Both the position numbers and the translations under genes were made by a program. The notes under the pieces were generated by a model. That model searched no databases. It worked only from the letters and a program-made list of their open reading frames with translations, and was not told where the DNA came from. From Bradyrhizobium sp. NAS80.1 (GTDB lineage: Bacteria > Pseudomonadota > Alphaproteobacteria > Rhizobiales > Xanthobacteraceae), in NCBI RefSeq assembly GCF_001908205.1, contig NZ_LGHL01000139.1:1-64000 (forward strand): 64,000 bases of DNA, read 5' to 3'. Below, piece by piece: positions 17,116-26,392 of the stretch (position 1 is its first letter; every line of letters begins with the position of its first letter).

Positions 17116-18234
17116 ATGAAGGTTACGGTCGAACGCGCGCAACTCCTGAAGTCGCTGGGCCATGTCCACCGCGTGGTCGAGCGCCGCAACACGATTCCGA
17201 TCCTCGGCAACGTGCTGGTCCGCGCCGAGAACGCGAAATTATCGCTCAAGGCGACCGATCTCGACCTCGAGGTGACGGAGACACTCGCCGCAGAAACCGC
17301 GACCGCGGGCTCCACCACCGTGCCGGCGCACATGTTCTACGACATCGTGCGCAAGCTGCCGGACGGCTCGCAGATCGTGCTCGAGGCCGACGGCGACCGC
17401 GCCGTGCTGGCGATCCGCGCCGGCCGCTCGCGCTTCACGCTCCAGACCCTGCCGGAGAATGATTTCCCGGATCTCGCGGCCGGCGACATGTCGCATTCGT
17501 TCTCGCTCGCCGCCAAGGACGTCAAGCGGCTGATCGACCGCACCCAGTTCGCGATCTCGACCGAAGAGACGCGCTATTATCTCAACGGCATCTATCTGCA
17601 CGCCGCCGGCACCGCCACTGCCGCGACCCTGCGCGGCGTCGCCACCGACGGCCACCGCCTCGCCCAGCTCGATCTGGTTCAGCCGCAGGGAGCGGCCGGC
17701 ATGCCCGGCGTGATCGTGCCGCGCAAGACCGTCGGCGAGGTGCAGCGCCTGATCGAGGACACCGAGGCCGAGATGACGATCGAGCTGTCGCAGGCCAAGA
17801 TCCGCTTCATCATCGGCAATGTGGTGCTGACCTCGAAGCTGATCGACGGCACCTTCCCCGATTATGGCCGCGTCATCCCGCAGGGCAACGACAAGGAACT
17901 CGTCGTCGACAAGAAGGATTTCGAGAACGCGGTCGACCGCGTTTCGACGATTTCGAGCGAGCGCGGCCGCGCGGTAAAACTGTCGCTGTCGGCGGGCAAG
18001 CTGGTGCTGTCGGTGACCAATCCGGATTCCGGAAGCGCGACCGAAGAGCTCGAGGTCGAATACGCCTCGGACGCCCTCGATATCGGCTTCAACTCGCGCT
18101 ATCTGCTCGACATCGCCGCCCAGATCGAAGGCGACGTCGCAATTCTCAAGCTCGCCGACCCCGGCTCGCCGACCCTGGTCCAGGACCGCGACGACAAGAG
18201 CGCCCTCTACGTGCTGATGCCGATGCGGGTGTGA
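17116..18234 (+). CDS. dnaN: DNA polymerase III beta subunit (sliding clamp)
   Basis: A 372-residue beta clamp, the expected length for the family. It begins MKVTVERAQLLKSLGHVHRVVE, shows three repeated clamp domains of about 120 residues, and ends with the conserved LMPMRV tail. The dimeric ring tethers polymerase III to DNA. The start at 17116 gives the canonical N-terminus; the frame is open upstream but without similarity. dnaA-dnaN-recF order is kept, but dnaN and recF are separated by an inserted GIY-YIG element. Confidence 0.98.
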   Translation: MKVTVERAQLLKSLGHVHRVVERRNTIPILGNVLVRAENAKLSLKATDLDLEVTETLAAETATAGSTTVPAHMFYDIVRKLPDGSQIVLEADGDRAVLAIRAGRSRFTLQTLPENDFPDLAAGDMSHSFSLAAKDVKRLIDRTQFAISTEETRYYLNGIYLHAAGTATAATLRGVATDGHRLAQLDLVQPQGAAGMPGVIVPRKTVGEVQRLIEDTEAEMTIELSQAKIRFIIGNVVLTSKLIDGTFPDYGRVIPQGNDKELVVDKKDFENAVDRVSTISSERGRAVKLSLSAGKLVLSVTNPDSGSATEELEVEYASDALDIGFNSRYLLDIAAQIEGDVAILKLADPGSPTLVQDRDDKSALYVLMPMRV

Positions 18235-18250
18235 GGATATTTCTCCCTCT

Positions 18251-18616
18251 CGTCATGGCCGGGCTTGACCCGGCCATCCATCGAACAAGATGACCTAATG
18301 GGTGTACATTCTCGCCAGCAAGCCCGGTGGAACACTCTACATCGGCGTCACGAACAATCTGGTCCGACGCGTTTACGAACATCGCGAAGGTCTGACAGAC
18401 GGCTTCACCAAACGTTACGGGGTGAAGACTCTGGTCTATTTCGAGGCGCACGAAACAATCGCCGCTGCCCTTCAGCGCGAAAAGAACATGAAACACTGGT
18501 CACGCGAGTGGAAGATCGATCTGATCGTGAAGAACAATCCCGCGTGGCAAGACCTATATGATGAAATTGCCTGCTGACGCGGGCGATGGATTGCCGGGTC
18601 AAGCCCGGCAATGACG
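18251..18616. mobile_element. 366 bp element with 33 bp terminal inverted repeats and a GIY-YIG ORF
   Basis: The left end (18251-18283) and right end (18584-18616) are inverted copies matching at 31 of 33 positions. Each end is itself a palindrome: a 9 bp GGCCGGG-type stem with a CTTGA loop. The two mismatches, at positions 7 and 25 of the repeat, are partners in that stem, so each end keeps perfect pairing by compensatory change. A GIY-YIG endonuclease-like ORF fills the interior. This organisation suggests a non-autonomous or nuclease-mobilised repeat unit inserted between dnaN and recF. Confidence 0.7.
18302..18577 (+). CDS. GIY-YIG nuclease family protein, N-terminus altered
   Basis: A 91-residue single GIY-YIG domain of the small UhbQ/UPF0213-like type. 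VYILASKPGGTLYIGVT supplies the two motif strands; the Arg in NNLVRRV, the His in YEHREG and the Glu in LQREKNMKHW fit the catalytic helix. As read, translation must begin at GTG 18302. Just upstream, in the same frame, is ATG ACC TAA TGG GTG TAC. Homologues typically begin M-T/A-Y-W/Y-VYILAS, so the TAA probably arose from a Tyr codon. The gene may be a recent pseudogene or may start at the internal GTG. It is carried inside the inverted-repeat element. Confidence 0.7.
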   Translation: MYILASKPGGTLYIGVTNNLVRRVYEHREGLTDGFTKRYGVKTLVYFEAHETIAAALQREKNMKHWSREWKIDLIVKNNPAWQDLYDEIAC

Positions 18617-18624
18617 AAGATAAC

Positions 18625-19761
18625 ATGACCCCCTCCCGCATTCATCGCCTGACGCTGACGCATTTTCGCAATTACCGGGCGGCGGGGCTCGAGACGGCGG
18701 CTGACATGGTGGCGCTGGTCGGGCCGAATGGGGCGGGCAAGACCAATTGCATCGAGGCGATCTCGTTCCTCTCGCCGGGTCGCGGCTTGCGGCGCGCCAC
18801 GCTGGAAGACGTTGCCGACAATCAGGGCGACGGCTCCTGGGCAGTCTCGGCGCAGGTCGAGGGCGCGCTCGGGCTCGCCACGCTCGGCACCGGCATCGAC
18901 GCGCCGCGCACTGATGCCGCGGTCAGCCGGCGCTGCCGCATCGACCGCGAGCCGGTCAATTCAGCGGCCGCCTTCGGCGACCGCATCCGCATGGTGTGGC
19001 TGACGCCGGCGATGGACGGGCTGTTCATGGGCGCGGCCTCCGAGCGGCGGCGCTTCTTCGACCGCCTGGTGCTCGCCCTCGACAACGAGCATTCCAGCCG
19101 CATCAACGCGCTCGAACGCTCCTTGCGCTCTCGCAACCGCCTGCTCGAGACGCGCAATTACGACGACCATTGGTGTGATGCGATCGAGCGCGAGACCGCG
19201 GAGCTTGCGGTCGCGGTCGCGGCAACGCGCGGCCAGACCGCGGCGCGGCTGACAGGGATGCTGAATTCGCGCGCACAGGCATCCGCCTTTCCCTCGGCGC
19301 AAATTGCGCTCGACGGCTGGATGGAGAACGCGCTGCTCACCGAGACCGCGACGTCGGTCGAGGACCGCTACCGCCAGATCCTGCGCGACAACCGACCGCG
19401 CGACGCCATTGCCGGCCGCACCACCGACGGCCCGCACCTCACCGATCTCCAGGTGATCTATGCGCCGAAAAGCATGCCGGCACGCGATGCCTCGACCGGC
19501 GAGCAGAAGGCGCTGCTGATCGGCCTCGTGCTGGCGCATGCGACGTTGGTCGCCGAGATGACCGGCATCGTACCGCTGCTGCTGCTCGACGAGGTCGTCG
19601 CCCATCTCGATCCGAACCGGCGCGCGGCGCTGTTCGACGAGCTGCGCAAGCTCGGCGCACAGGTCTGGCTGACCGGCGCGGACCCGGCCGCGTTTGCCGA
19701 GATTGGCGCCGGCGGCGAGGTCTTTGACGTCGAGAGCGGGCGGGTGTCGGCCCGGCGCTAG
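18625..19761 (+). CDS. recF: DNA replication and repair protein RecF
   Basis: A 378-residue SMC-like ATPase that helps load RecA at gaps. Walker A is GPNGAGKTN (about residues 33-41), the ABC-type signature is STGEQKALLIGL, and Walker B is LLLLDEVVAHLD. The start MTPSRIHRLTLTHFRNYR matches the family and lies only nine bases after the inverted-repeat element, so its upstream signals have probably been replaced by the insertion. GAAGA at suitable spacing serves as the ribosome site. Confidence 0.96.
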   Translation: MTPSRIHRLTLTHFRNYRAAGLETAADMVALVGPNGAGKTNCIEAISFLSPGRGLRRATLEDVADNQGDGSWAVSAQVEGALGLATLGTGIDAPRTDAAVSRRCRIDREPVNSAAAFGDRIRMVWLTPAMDGLFMGAASERRRFFDRLVLALDNEHSSRINALERSLRSRNRLLETRNYDDHWCDAIERETAELAVAVAATRGQTAARLTGMLNSRAQASAFPSAQIALDGWMENALLTETATSVEDRYRQILRDNRPRDAIAGRTTDGPHLTDLQVIYAPKSMPARDASTGEQKALLIGLVLAHATLVAEMTGIVPLLLLDEVVAHLDPNRRAALFDELRKLGAQVWLTGADPAAFAEIGAGGEVFDVESGRVSARR

Positions 19762-19773
19762 ACTTCCCCATTG

Positions 19774-19882
19774 AACCGGACCGTTTTCCGCCGCGACTAG
19801 CTGTCTGAGGCCGCGCCGGCGTGTCGCAGCCGCTGCAATCGCGCGATGACACTCGAAACGTGCGACATCCCTGGAGAGTGAG
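19774..19882 (+). repeat. Direct repeat, copy 1 of duplicated upstream region
   Basis: TTTCCGCCGCGACTAG and GTCTGAGGCCGCGCCG here are repeated at about 20670-20704, ahead of the second paralogue. Similarity continues into the coding starts. The duplication therefore includes the promoter region as well as the gene. Confidence 0.75.
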
Positions 19883-19949
19883 ATGCGGACGGTAAGGCCC
19901 CGGGGCGCAAGCTCCGGCACGATGGCCGGCGTTTGCGTGCGGCCTCTTC

Positions 19950-20642
19950 TTGCTCGCGATCTGCATGCTCGCAGCAAGCGCCAGCGCCTGGGTGCCGCAT
20001 CTGTCGCCGCTGATTTCGGCCGAGCTCAAGCCGGATCCCGATGCCGCCCTGCCGGCGCCGACCCGCTACAGCTTCAGAGGAACCCACACCACCAAGATGC
20101 CCGGCATCGCAGCCCCGCTCCGGACCAAGCTCACAGCCCGCATCCCCGCGGACCTCAGCGACGTCCTCGCCTTCTACCGCACAGAGCTCGGAAAGCTCGG
20201 CTGGCAGGAACAGCACGATGGCGCGGTGGTCGCCGCCGATCACGTCCGGCTCGCCTTCGCCTCTCCGCTGGGGCCGGCGGCGCTGGAGCTCGTCCGCACG
20301 GACAGCAGCACCTCGGTCCATCTTGTGCAGCGAAACCAGGATGCCGCGACCAGAGCGCACGTCATGCCCAAGCCCGGCCGGGCGGCGCTGATGTTCACCA
20401 ATCTCGGCGACAAGGACGCCGTGTTCACCCTCGACAACCAGTCCGTCACGCTCCCCGCCCGCGCCGGCAAGGAACGCCCTGAGGCTCCGCTGTTCAATCT
20501 GCCGCCGGGCAAGTACGCCTACGCATTGAAGGTCGAGGGCCACCCGGACCGCGACACAACGATCGAGCTGTTGGCCGGCGATGCCTGGGAAGTCACGATC
20601 GGGCCCGACGGAGACCTGTGGTCGCCGCTCCAGCTGTATTGA
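19950..20642 (+). CDS. Exported GWQ-repeat protein, single repeat, probably frameshifted at the N-terminus
   Basis: A 230-codon frame that begins at a TTG inside a signal peptide. The duplicate gene downstream shows the expected start to be ATG 19883, but here one extra base before 19920 puts that ATG out of frame with the rest. The mature part begins around LSAELKPDPDAALPAPT and holds one copy of a domain marked LAFYRTELGKLGWQE (about residues 72-86). It ends with a beta-rich module (LFNLPPGKYAYALKVEG, DAWEVTIGPDGD). It matches the C-terminal third of the next gene. Function is unknown; a periplasmic location is likely if the signal peptide is intact. Confidence 0.6.
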   Translation: MLAICMLAASASAWVPHLSPLISAELKPDPDAALPAPTRYSFRGTHTTKMPGIAAPLRTKLTARIPADLSDVLAFYRTELGKLGWQEQHDGAVVAADHVRLAFASPLGPAALELVRTDSSTSVHLVQRNQDAATRAHVMPKPGRAALMFTNLGDKDAVFTLDNQSVTLPARAGKERPEAPLFNLPPGKYAYALKVEGHPDRDTTIELLAGDAWEVTIGPDGDLWSPLQLY

Positions 20643-20657
20643 GCGCTGCACGCTCTT

Positions 20658-20770
20658 TGAACCTCACGGGTTTCCGCCGCGACTAGTCGTCTGAGGCCGC
20701 GCCGACGGTGTCGCAGCCGTCACAATCGCGCGCGAGCCAGGGCGGTGTGCGAAATTCAGGAGTTTTGACG
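20658..20770 (+). repeat. Direct repeat, copy 2 of duplicated upstream region
   Basis: The counterpart of 19774-19882, including the GTGTCGCAGCCG segment and similar spacing to the downstream ATG. Confidence 0.75.
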
Positions 20771-22919
20771 ATGTCGACGATCCGGCGCGGGACGCAAATC
20801 CCGGCACGATGGCGGCTGCTTGCATGCGGCCTCTTCCTGGTGGCGAGCTGCTCGATCGCGGCTGCCGCCGACGAGGGTATCGTCGATGTCCACGCGCTGC
20901 CGCAGCTCGAGGGTGCGGTGGAGGACACCTCGCGCCCCGATCCCTACCGCGTGGAATATCGCGTGCCGACGCCGCAGGCGGTGACATTGCCCGCAGTCCG
21001 CAAATTGCTCAGCGCCAACAGCTGGGTGCCCTATGCCTCTGGAGGAGAAGAGCACCACGCTGAAGTTTAGGAAAGGACGGCAGGGCCTTTCCGTTCATTT
21101 CACGCAAGCCCTCGGCCGGCCGGACCAGTCGGTGGTCACCTACACGACTGACCGGATCTATTCGAACGTGCCGTTTCCCGAAGGCGCGAGCGACATCATG
21201 TTCGACGGGACCCGGCCCTATCTCGGCTGCATCGCACCCGGCGCGCTCGATGCGACGTCGGATTTCTACAGCCGCGAGATGGCTGCGATCGGCTGGCAGA
21301 AGCTCACGCCGGAAACCGCCGCCCGCTGGACGACCAGCCTGGATGAGACCGTTCCCAACGGCGTGCGCGCGTTCTACGCGCATCCGGACAGCCAGGAGAC
21401 CGGCTTCTACCGGCAGAAGCCGGTCATGCTGACGCTGACGCGCCGCGACGACGGCCGCACCAATGTCGACATCCGGGTCGCGCCGTTCGCCTTACCCGGC
21501 GAGCTCAAGGCCGATGGCGATCTTGCCGGCCTGCCGCGGCCGAATCCGACCAAGACAGCCAAGAGTCTCGGCAGCGCAAGCTCCGACAAACGCGAGATGT
21601 CGGCCGCTGCGATGGCCGAGCTGCCCGCTGTGCTCGCCTTCTATCATCGCGAGCTCGCCGCGCGCGGCTGGCAGGAGGATGGAAGCGCACCGCTCTCACC
21701 CGGCGATGAGGTCGCGATCAAGATTTCCTCGGCCGAGGAAACCGGCCTGCTGCGGCTTGGCCGCAAATACGATTTCACCATGGTCAGCCTGACCGCGCAG
21801 GTAAAGGAATCGGCACTTGCCGCCCGCGCCAAGGCGAAGAAGGAGGCCGACGAAAAGTTCTTCAGCGATGCGGAAGCCGCGGCCAGGCAGGTCATCGCCG
21901 CCGACGAAGCCCGGCGCAAGGTGCAGGCGGCCGCACTGTCCGATGCACCGCTCAATGCGCTCGCCGACAGCAAGACGTCGTTGCCGCTGCCCGAAACCGC
22001 CGAGGGCGTGGAGTTCGAAGGCGACGATGGCCGGCTTGAATTCTCCGCCACGTCGAGCGTGAAGGCGCTCACCGCGTTCTATCGCGCGGCGCTGAAGCCG
22101 GCCGGCTGGAAAGAGCAGCCCTCCGTCATCAACCAGCCCAACATGGCGGTGATGGAATTTTCCAAGGGCGGCAAGTCGATCTCGATGACCGTGATGCAGA
22201 TGGGCGCGAAGGTGAATGTCAGCGCCCACGGCTCGGGCCTCATCGTCGCTGCGGCGAAGCCGCCACAAGCCAAACCGGTACAGGCCAAATCGGCCGAGCC
22301 GCTCAAGCCAGATCCCAATGCCGCCCTCCCCGTGCCGACGCTGCACAGCTCGACCGGAATCAGCTCGACGAAATTGCCCGGCAGCGACCAGTCGTTCCGG
22401 ACCGAGCTCGAGGCCAGCATCCCGGCCGAACTCAGCGACGTCCTCGCCTTCTATCGTGCGGAGCTTTCCAAACGCGGCTGGCAGGAGAAGACCGACGGCG
22501 CGCTCCTGACGGCCGAGCGGGCAGAGCTGGCGTTCACCGCGCCGGAGGGACCGGCCATGCTGAAGCTCGGCCGCGCCGGGAATGAGACCACGGTCAGCCT
22601 GGTGCTGCGGAATCCGCAGGCCGCGGCCAAGGCCGACATCATGCCGAAGGCAGGACAGGCGAGGCTTATGCTCGGCAATATCGGGACCAAGGAAGCTTCA
22701 CTGACAATCAACAATCAAACGGTGAAGATTGCGGCCGGCGCCGGCGGCCCGCAATCGCCCAAAGGCCCGATGCTCGATCTGCCGCCGGGCAAGTATCAGT
22801 ACGCGTTGCGCCTGCCTGGGCGTCCTGCCCGCACCGAGACCCTCACCGTGGCCGCCGGCGATGCCTGGGGCCTGATGGTGGGGCCGACCGGAGACGTGCT
22901 GCCACTCCAGATGTATTGA
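20771..22919 (+). pseudogene. Exported four-repeat GWQ protein split by a frameshift
   Basis: ATG 20771 opens a frame with a signal peptide (RWRLLACGLFLVASCS, with a possible VASC lipobox) that runs to a stop at 21070. A second frame overlaps from 21033 and continues for 628 codons to 22919. Reading SWVPYA from the first frame into PLEEKSTTLKF from the second restores a continuous protein, so a single-base change near 21030-21040 splits one gene of about 715 codons. The long part contains four copies of a motif (TSDFYSREMAAIGWQ, LAFYHRELAARGWQE, LTAFYRAALKPAGWKE, LAFYRAELSKRGWQE) near residues 77, 201, 346 and 470. An Ala/Lys-rich helix lies near 265-300. Function unknown. The frameshift could be a sequencing error. 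Confidence 0.65.
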
Positions 22920-23203
22920 GGTCCAAGGGCTGTTCCGGGGGCGCCCACGCGCCTCGGAACCACCCTGCCGGACCCGCAAAAACCAGGCATCCGAGAGGCC
23001 CAAAACGGGACTTCGAATCGCGCTTTTTTCAGGCTCCCAAATCGGCCCTAAAAGGCCTTGAAAAGCGGCTTAAAAACCCTATCTGCTCAAAGGGTTGCCA
23101 GGAGATACTTTGCGCTAGGCGCAATGCGTCTTTCATGGCACAAATAGCTGCAAATCAGCGCCTTTTGCGCCGCTGATTCGGGCGATATCCTCGAAGGCCA
23201 CTC

Positions 23204-25639
23204 ATGACAGAACCTGCTCGGCAGCCGCGTGCCGAAAACGAGCCCTCCAACGCGAGCGAATACGGCGCGGAATCGATCCGCGTGCTCAAGGGTCTCGATG
23301 CCGTCCGCAAGCGCCCGGGCATGTATATCGGCGACACCGACGACGGCTCCGGCCTGCACCACATGGTCTACGAGGTCGTCGACAACGCGATCGACGAGGC
23401 GCTGGCGGGCCACGCCACGCGCGTCGACGTCGTGCTCAATGCCGACAATTCCGTAACCGTGCGCGACGACGGCCGTGGCATTCCGGTCGACATCCACAAG
23501 GGCGAAGGCATCTCGGCGGCCGAGGTCATCATGACCCAGCTCCACGCCGGCGGAAAGTTCGACCAGAATTCCTACAAGGTCTCCGGCGGCCTGCACGGTG
23601 TCGGCGTCTCCGTCGTGAACGCGCTGTCCAGCAAGCTGGGCTTACGCATCTGGCGCGACGACAAGGAACACTATATCGAATTCGCCCATGGCGATGCCGT
23701 CGCACCGCTCAAGGTGGTCGGCGACGCGCCAGGCAGGCGCGGCACGGAAGTAACATTCCTCGCCTCGACCGAGACCTTCAAGAACATCGAATATGATTTC
23801 GCGACGCTCGAACACCGGCTGCGCGAACTCGCTTTCCTCAACTCCGGCGTCAACATCGCCCTCTCCGACATGCGTCACGCAGTCGAGAAGCGCGAGGAGA
23901 TGCACTATTCCGGCGGCGTCGAGGAGTTCGTCAAATATCTCGACCGTAACAAGAAGGCGATCGTGCCGACGCCGATCATGGTGCGCGCTGAAGCCAACGG
24001 CATCGGCGTCGAGGCCGCGCTGTGGTGGAACGACAGCTACCACGAGAACGTGCTGTGCTTCACCAACAACATCCCGCAGCGCGACGGCGGCACGCATCTC
24101 GCCGGCTTCCGCGGCGCGCTGACGCGCCAGGTCAACGGCTATGCCGAGGCCAACGCCAAGAAGGAAAAGATCGCGCTGACCGGTGACGACTGCCGTGAAG
24201 GCCTCACCGCCGTTTTGTCGGTGAAGGTGCCCGATCCGAAGTTTTCGTCGCAGACCAAGGACAAGCTGGTGTCCTCGGAAGTGCGCCCCGTGGTCGAGAA
24301 CGTGCTCAACGAGGCGCTCCAGGCCTGGTTCGAGGAGCACCCCTCAGAAGCCAAGATGATCGTCGGCAAGGTGATCCAGGCCGCCGCTGCCCGCGAAGCC
24401 GCGCGAAAGGCGCGCGAGCTGACGCGCAAAAGCCCGCTCTCGGTCTCCTCGCTGCCCGGCAAGCTCGCCGACTGCCAGGAAAAGGATCCTGCGAAATCCG
24501 AACTCTTTATCGTCGAGGGTGACTCGGCAGGCGGCAGCGCCAAGCAGGGCCGCAACCGCGAATTCCAGGCGGTGCTGCCGCTGCGCGGCAAAATCCTCAA
24601 CGTGGAACGCGTCCGCCCCGACAAGATGCTGTCGAGCGAGCAGATCGGCACGCTGATCACCGCGCTCGGAACCGGCATCAGCGACGAGTTCTCGGTCGAG
24701 AAGCTGCGCTATCACAAGATCATCGTGATGACGGACGCCGACGTCGACGGCGCCCACATCCGCACGCTGCTGCTGACCTTCTTCTACCGGCAGATGCGCG
24801 ACATCATCGACGGCGGCTATCTCTATATCGCCCAGCCGCCGCTCTATAAAGTCTCGCGCGGCAAGTCCGAGCAGTATCTGAAGGACGAGCGGGCGCTGGA
24901 GGACTATCTGATCGACGCCGGGCTCGACGATTGCGTCTTCGTCCCCGGCACCGGCGGCGACCGAACGGGGCGCGATTTGCGCGCGCTGGTTGACGACGCC
25001 CGCGTCGTCCGCAGCATCCTGCGCAATCTGCACAGCCGCTATAATCGCAAGGTCATCGAGCAGGCCGCCATCACCGGCGTGCTGAACAAGTCGATCTACG
25101 GCAATCCCGAGAACGCTGCCGCGGCGGCGCAATACATCGCGAGCCGGCTGGACAACCAGGCCGAGGAGGTCGAACGCGGCTGGGTCGGTCAATTCGTCGA
25201 GGGCCAGGGCTTCCAGTTCGAGCGCACCGTGCGCGGCGTCAAGGAAGCGGCAATCATCGACGATGCGTTCCTCGGCTCGGCCGAAGCCCGCAAGCTCGAC
25301 GAGTACACGACGAAACTCCAGGACGTCTATGCGCGCTCCGGCAAGCTGCGGCGGAAGGACAGCGAGCACATGGTCCATGGACCGGTCGACCTGTTCGAAG
25401 CGGTGACCGAGGCCGGCCGCAAGGGCATCACGCTGCAGCGCTACAAAGGTCTCGGCGAGATGAACCCGGAGCAGCTCTGGGAGACGACGCTCGACACCGA
25501 CGTGCGCTCGCTCCTGCAGGTGAAGGTCAAGGAGGTCGACGAGGCCGACGATATCTTCACCAAGCTGATGGGCGACGTGGTCGAGCCGCGCCGCGACTTT
25601 ATCCAGGAACACTCCCTCAGCGCGACGATCGATATCTAG
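23204..25639 (+). CDS. gyrB: DNA gyrase subunit B
   Basis: An 811-residue ATPase subunit of DNA gyrase, which introduces negative supercoils. The GHKL ATPase motifs are present: EVVDNAIDEAL, DDGRGIPVDIH and GGLHGVGVSVVNAL. The Toprim domain has VEGDSAGGSAKQGR and the metal-binding DADVDG. The C-terminal tail YKGLGEMNPEQLWETT is conserved. The length is normal for alphaproteobacteria. It lies after recF as usual, though separated by about 3.4 kb of repeat-protein genes. Confidence 0.98.
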   Translation: MTEPARQPRAENEPSNASEYGAESIRVLKGLDAVRKRPGMYIGDTDDGSGLHHMVYEVVDNAIDEALAGHATRVDVVLNADNSVTVRDDGRGIPVDIHKGEGISAAEVIMTQLHAGGKFDQNSYKVSGGLHGVGVSVVNALSSKLGLRIWRDDKEHYIEFAHGDAVAPLKVVGDAPGRRGTEVTFLASTETFKNIEYDFATLEHRLRELAFLNSGVNIALSDMRHAVEKREEMHYSGGVEEFVKYLDRNKKAIVPTPIMVRAEANGIGVEAALWWNDSYHENVLCFTNNIPQRDGGTHLAGFRGALTRQVNGYAEANAKKEKIALTGDDCREGLTAVLSVKVPDPKFSSQTKDKLVSSEVRPVVENVLNEALQAWFEEHPSEAKMIVGKVIQAAAAREAARKARELTRKSPLSVSSLPGKLADCQEKDPAKSELFIVEGDSAGGSAKQGRNREFQAVLPLRGKILNVERVRPDKMLSSEQIGTLITALGTGISDEFSVEKLRYHKIIVMTDADVDGAHIRTLLLTFFYRQMRDIIDGGYLYIAQPPLYKVSRGKSEQYLKDERALEDYLIDAGLDDCVFVPGTGGDRTGRDLRALVDDARVVRSILRNLHSRYNRKVIEQAAITGVLNKSIYGNPENAAAAAQYIASRLDNQAEEVERGWVGQFVEGQGFQFERTVRGVKEAAIIDDAFLGSAEARKLDEYTTKLQDVYARSGKLRRKDSEHMVHGPVDLFEAVTEAGRKGITLQRYKGLGEMNPEQLWETTLDTDVRSLLQVKVKEVDEADDIFTKLMGDVVEPRRDFIQEHSLSATIDI

Positions 25640-25713
25640 GCGGCTCTAGCCGCTGATTGACCGCGCAGGTTCCAGCCTCTATCCGAAGTAGGATAACTGG
25701 CTGGAAGAATTCG

Positions 25714-26392
25714 ATGAACTACGCGCGTATCGTCTTTGTGCTGCTGAGCCTTGCCACTGCTTCACCTACCGCTCTCGCGCAGTCACCCCCTCAAGCCGAC
25801 GTCACGGACGTCAAGAACGGACCGGCGATCCTGGCCGAACTGAAGGCTCTCAAGGGGCGCGGCAAGCTGACCGACGCCGAAGTGCAGCGCCTGAGGGTCA
25901 TCAAACAACAAACCGAAAAGAACTGGCTGACGCACAGCGTCATGCCGACGGCGTTTTCAGGGCTGGGAGCCCTGGGCCGAGGCCGGCAGAGAACTCAACT
26001 CAGTAGTCGCAGAGCATATCGAAAAGGGCGGCACCGGGATCGAGGCCCCTATTTTTGCAAAACAGATCAAGAGCCAGATGGACACGGCGACGATGATCTT
26101 GCTGACCGCCTTCGCGCTGGCCGATTTCTGCGCTGATCGGGGCGAGGCCTTCCAGGCGCCCGAAATCGCGGCGATGAAGGACAAGATTGCATCCAGCCTG
26201 AACGAGATTGGCGTGCCGAAGGCGACGCGCGACACCGCCTGGCAGGCCGCTCAGAAAGGCCTGACGGCGTCAGGCATGGATAACCTCAGCGGCCCGGATC
26301 TTGCCCGGGAGTGCAGCAAGCATCGTCAGGCCGTCGCCACCTTGGTGCCCGGGACCCTGTCGAAGGACGTAGGCAAAAAGAACCCGTTCTAG
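25714..26392 (+). pseudogene. Exported protein of unknown function, frameshifted
   Basis: ATG 25714 gives a signal peptide (MNYARIVFVLLSLATA, cleavage after ALA) and a mature start QSPPQADVTDVKNGPAIL. The frame loses sense after about residue 85. From roughly 25945 a different frame continues with a plausible sequence (GWEPWAEAGRELNSVV, then IKSQMDTATMILLTAFALAD), ending at 26392. Together they would make a protein of about 225 residues, so one base has been lost or gained around 25930-25960, possibly at the TTTT run. No family is recognised. It is the third frameshifted gene in this neighbourhood. Confidence 0.6.

Noticed and set aside
15412..17169. Long open frame antisense to dnaA (585 codons)
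   Set aside because: It is the mirror of strong codon bias in dnaA; the product has no recognisable domain and is rich in Arg, His and Gly in the pattern of a GC-rich shadow frame.
24344..25612. Open frame of 422 codons antisense to gyrB
   Set aside because: It lies entirely inside gyrB, has no ribosome site or domain, and is explained by third-position GC bias.
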